Shown piece after piece: positions 15,600-18,158 of a stretch of 18,158 nucleotides of DNA; positions within the stretch are counted from its first letter, which is position 1, and each line of letters opens with the position of its first letter. Source of the stretch: Bacteroidales bacterium UBA6346 (GTDB lineage Bacteria; Bacteroidota; Bacteroidia; Bacteroidales; UBA932); assembly GCA_002438905.1 (NCBI GenBank), contig DJSA01000064.1, positions 1-18,158 on the forward strand, in the 5' to 3' direction. Both the position numbers and the translations under genes were made by a program. The notes under the pieces are model-generated. The model did no database searches and was not told the origin of the DNA. It saw nothing but the letters and a program-made list of their open reading frames with translations.

Positions 15600-18158
15600 A
15601 TGAAGCGAGCAACGAGATATTTAGTTCTGTTCTTTTTGTGCCTGACTGTATTCGTTTTCTGCAGCAGGGAAGAACAATTGCAGCAGGGGAAAAAATTGCT
15701 GGTGACTCCGGATGCCCTGCATTTCACGAAGGAGGCATCGTCGCAGACGCTGACGATAAGCACAAACGCGCCTGAATGGAGGGCAAGCGTCTCGGAGAAT
15801 GACTGGCTGACGCTTGACAGAGAGTCGGGAAACGGCTCCTGTGATGTCGTTGCCAGCGTGTCTGCGAACAGTGGGGAGAAGAGGACTGCAACAATTTCTT
15901 TCTCAGCGACTGGCTTCAAGACAGCGGTCGTGCAGGTGACCCAGCATCCTCTTGACGAGCTTATAAATCCTTCCGCCATCGGGCTGTTTTCAGTCCCTGA
16001 GAATCCGGATGCCGATTCCCCGTGCACGCTCTACTATCGTGCGGACAGCAATTCCCCGTTCTTTGATTTCAATGAGGATCTGTACGCCCACATCGGCATC
16101 GTTGAGGCTGAGTGGATGTTCGTACAGGCCGGGTGGGACGAAAACACGGACAAGTGCAGGTGGCAGGCATGTCCGGAGAAGAATCTCTGGAAGCTGAACC
16201 TTGAACCATCTGTCAGAGAGTGGTTCGGGTCCGAGGATACGCCGGTGAACAGGATAGGCGTCGTTGTGAGAAATTCATCGGGAACAAAACAGACAGAAGA
16301 CCTCTTTGTTGACGTTCGGGACGACAAATATGTGTTTGAACCGTCCCCTGTCGTTAGGGAAACTATGCCGGCGGGACTTCACTACGGCATAAACTACAAT
16401 GCTGACGGCAGTGTCACATTAGTTCTGCGCGACCTTGACAACAAGGGGGAGAGCCATGCCTGGTGCTATGTGACTGGGGACTTTTCCTCATGGAGGCGTT
16501 CCGATGAGTATTCGATGAAACGGGATGATGCTGCCGGCTGCTGGTGGTATACATTCACTGGAGTCGATCCGGACAAGGAGTATATGTTCCAATATTATGT
16601 CGTGAATGAGGATGGTTCCGCTTTCCGTATCCATGATCCATATACCGAAATCGTGTATGACGGGGCAAATGACAGATACATATCGTCTTCAACATATCCC
16701 AGTCTTCCGGAATATCCGAAAGGCACGAGCGGGCTTGTTTCCGCATTCAAGATCGCCCGTGACGGCTATGCGTGGCGAAATCCAGGATATAGAATATCGG
16801 ACTCGGACGACCTCGTGATTTATGAACTGCATTTCCGCGACTTCACGGAGACCGGTGACATCCCCGGCGCTCTTGGCAAATTGGACTATTTGGCATCCCT
16901 GGGAGTCAATGCGGTGGAGCTGATGCCATTCCAGGAGTTTGACGGCAATGACAGCTGGGGATATAATCCCTGTTCCTATTTTGCCCTCGACAAGGCGTAC
17001 GGAACACGCACCATGTACAAGAACTTTATTGACGAGTGTCATTCTCGCGGGTTGGCTGTCATTGCGGACGTCGTCTATAATCAGGCGACAGGGGCGCATC
17101 CGTATGCCAAGCTGTATTGGGATTCGTCAACGAACAAAACTGCCGTCAATAACCCGTGGTTCAATGTAGATGCTCCGCATCCGTACAGCGTGTTCCACGA
17201 CTGGAACCATGAAAACCTCCTTTTCCGTGAGCATGTGAAGGAAAGTCTGAAATACTTGCTTGAAGAGTATCGTGTAGACGGGTTCAGGTTTGATCTCACC
17301 AAGGGATTTACCAACCGGAAATGCACCGAAAGCGATGCGTCAAATTATGATCAGAGTCGGATAGACATACTCTCGGATTACATCGCAGCGGTGAAGGCTG
17401 CCAATCCGGATGCAGTTGTCATTCTTGAACATTTCTGCGAAACACGTGAGGAAAAGGCTCTCGCGGAGGTCGGCGCCAAGGTCTGGAGAAATCTTAACAA
17501 TGCCTATTGCCAGTCGGCTATGGGCATGTCGGCAGAAAGCGGCTTTGACGGGCTTTGGACAGGCTCCGCAATGCCCTTCGGGTCATACGTCGGTTACATG
17601 GAAAGCCATGACGAGGAACGGACCGCATATAAGTCAGAGGCGTATGGGGCGGCTGGCATTAAGGGCAGCCTCTCAGAGAGGATGCGGCGCGAGGCTTTGA
17701 ATGCGGCATTCTTCCTTACCGTTCCTGGGCCGAAGATGCTCTGGCAGTTTGAGGAACTCGGCTACGACATTTCCATCGAGGAGAACGGCCGGACCGGCAG
17801 AAAACCGGTGCGCTGGGACTATTATGACGTTGCTGACCGCAGAACCTTGCATGACGTGTATGCAGCCCTGCTTAAGTTCCGCAATGAGAATCCGCAATTC
17901 TTCGCTTCCGATGCGGATTTTCAGTGGTATGCGTCTGCCGGGTATTGGGACAGCGGTCGCTTCATATACTGCGTCGCTGACGGAAAGGCGTTTGCTGTGA
18001 TTGGCAATTTCTCTTTGACGGCAAAGGATATAACGGCATGGCTGCCGATGCCGGGGACGTGGACGGATTATCCGTCTTTCGGCTCGGAGACATATAGCGT
18101 GCGTGCAGATGCGTATGGACATAACTCGCTTACAGTCAGGCTTAAACCGGGAGAATTC
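15600..18158 (+). CDS. cell-surface GH13 alpha-amylase-family lipoprotein with BACON domain (SusG-like role), 3' end cut by window
   Basis: An open frame of 853 codons from ATG 15600 to the window end. The signal peptide runs to C21 (TVFVFC, an untidy lipobox) and is followed by acidic SREEQ, consistent with surface export. Residues 35-117 form a BACON domain (WLTLDRESG; KRTATISFSATGF). About 120-250 is a beta-rich domain with LYAHIG and two Trp that resembles an N-terminal domain of other Bacteroidetes amylases. About 256-345 is a CBM48-like domain (VTGDFSSW). The GH13 barrel begins near 404: region I DVVYNQ (490-495), nucleophile D565 in GFRFDLTKG, acid/base E610 in VVILEHF, and D671 in MESHDEER. 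Region I has Q495 where most amylases have His. A C-terminal beta domain is nearly finished at residue 853, so few residues are likely missing. It would cut surface starch; alpha-amylase versus pullulanase activity cannot be settled. Confidence 0.9.
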   Translation, partial: MKRATRYLVLFFLCLTVFVFCSREEQLQQGKKLLVTPDALHFTKEASSQTLTISTNAPEWRASVSENDWLTLDRESGNGSCDVVASVSANSGEKRTATISFSATGFKTAVVQVTQHPLDELINPSAIGLFSVPENPDADSPCTLYYRADSNSPFFDFNEDLYAHIGIVEAEWMFVQAGWDENTDKCRWQACPEKNLWKLNLEPSVREWFGSEDTPVNRIGVVVRNSSGTKQTEDLFVDVRDDKYVFEPSPVVRETMPAGLHYGINYNADGSVTLVLRDLDNKGESHAWCYVTGDFSSWRRSDEYSMKRDDAAGCWWYTFTGVDPDKEYMFQYYVVNEDGSAFRIHDPYTEIVYDGANDRYISSSTYPSLPEYPKGTSGLVSAFKIARDGYAWRNPGYRISDSDDLVIYELHFRDFTETGDIPGALGKLDYLASLGVNAVELMPFQEFDGNDSWGYNPCSYFALDKAYGTRTMYKNFIDECHSRGLAVIADVVYNQATGAHPYAKLYWDSSTNKTAVNNPWFNVDAPHPYSVFHDWNHENLLFREHVKESLKYLLEEYRVDGFRFDLTKGFTNRKCTESDASNYDQSRIDILSDYIAAVKAANPDAVVILEHFCETREEKALAEVGAKVWRNLNNAYCQSAMGMSAESGFDGLWTGSAMPFGSYVGYMESHDEERTAYKSEAYGAAGIKGSLSERMRREALNAAFFLTVPGPKMLWQFEELGYDISIEENGRTGRKPVRWDYYDVADRRTLHDVYAALLKFRNENPQFFASDADFQWYASAGYWDSGRFIYCVADGKAFAVIGNFSLTAKDITAWLPMPGTWTDYPSFGSETYSVRADAYGHNSLTVRLKPGEF

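Overview
The window looks like a polysaccharide utilisation locus (PUL) for starch or maltodextrin from a gut-type Bacteroidales genome. The evidence is a SusC/SusD pair, SusE/SusF-type lipoproteins with paired starch-binding modules, a surface GH13 amylase-family lipoprotein with a BACON domain, a DPE2-type 4-alpha-glucanotransferase, and mostly weak ribosome binding sites. I cannot assign a genus from the sequence alone.

Layout from left to right. (1) 1-612 (+): the 3' end of malQ. (2) 642-3398 and 3403-3798 (+): a TonB-receptor-like outer-membrane beta-barrel protein and, 4 bp later, a small secreted protein made almost only of the domain normally found at the N-terminus of SusC. These two genes are visibly more AT-rich than their neighbours. 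(3) 3807-6062 (-): a LytTR response regulator and, upstream of it on the same strand, a LytS-type multi-pass histidine kinase. (4) 6063-6322: a divergent control region. It holds two exact copies and one degenerate copy of a 9-bp direct repeat with a strict 21-bp period, which fits LytTR DNA-binding sites. (5) 6323-18158 (+): an apparently co-directional operon of an inner-membrane MFS sugar transporter, SusC, SusD, a SusE-like protein, an enlarged SusF-like protein and a GH13 amylase-family lipoprotein that runs off the right edge within its C-terminal domain.

Inferred working model. The amylase and the SusD/E/F lipoproteins bind and cut starch on the cell surface. The SusC barrel imports oligosaccharides with TonB energy. 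The MFS carrier moves them over the inner membrane, and MalQ disproportionates maltodextrins in the cytosol. Control would come from the adjacent histidine kinase / LytTR pair, in place of the SusR, hybrid two-component or ECF-sigma regulators usual for PULs. No susA, susB or susR homologue lies in the window. The most notable points are this LytTR-type circuit with its phased repeats, the free-standing SusC-type N-terminal domain, and the SusF-like protein whose domain content is that of the SusE-like protein doubled.

I saw no tRNA, rRNA, CRISPR array, insertion sequence or integrase. No stretch over 300 bp lacks a gene; the longest, 6063-6322, is described under its own entries.
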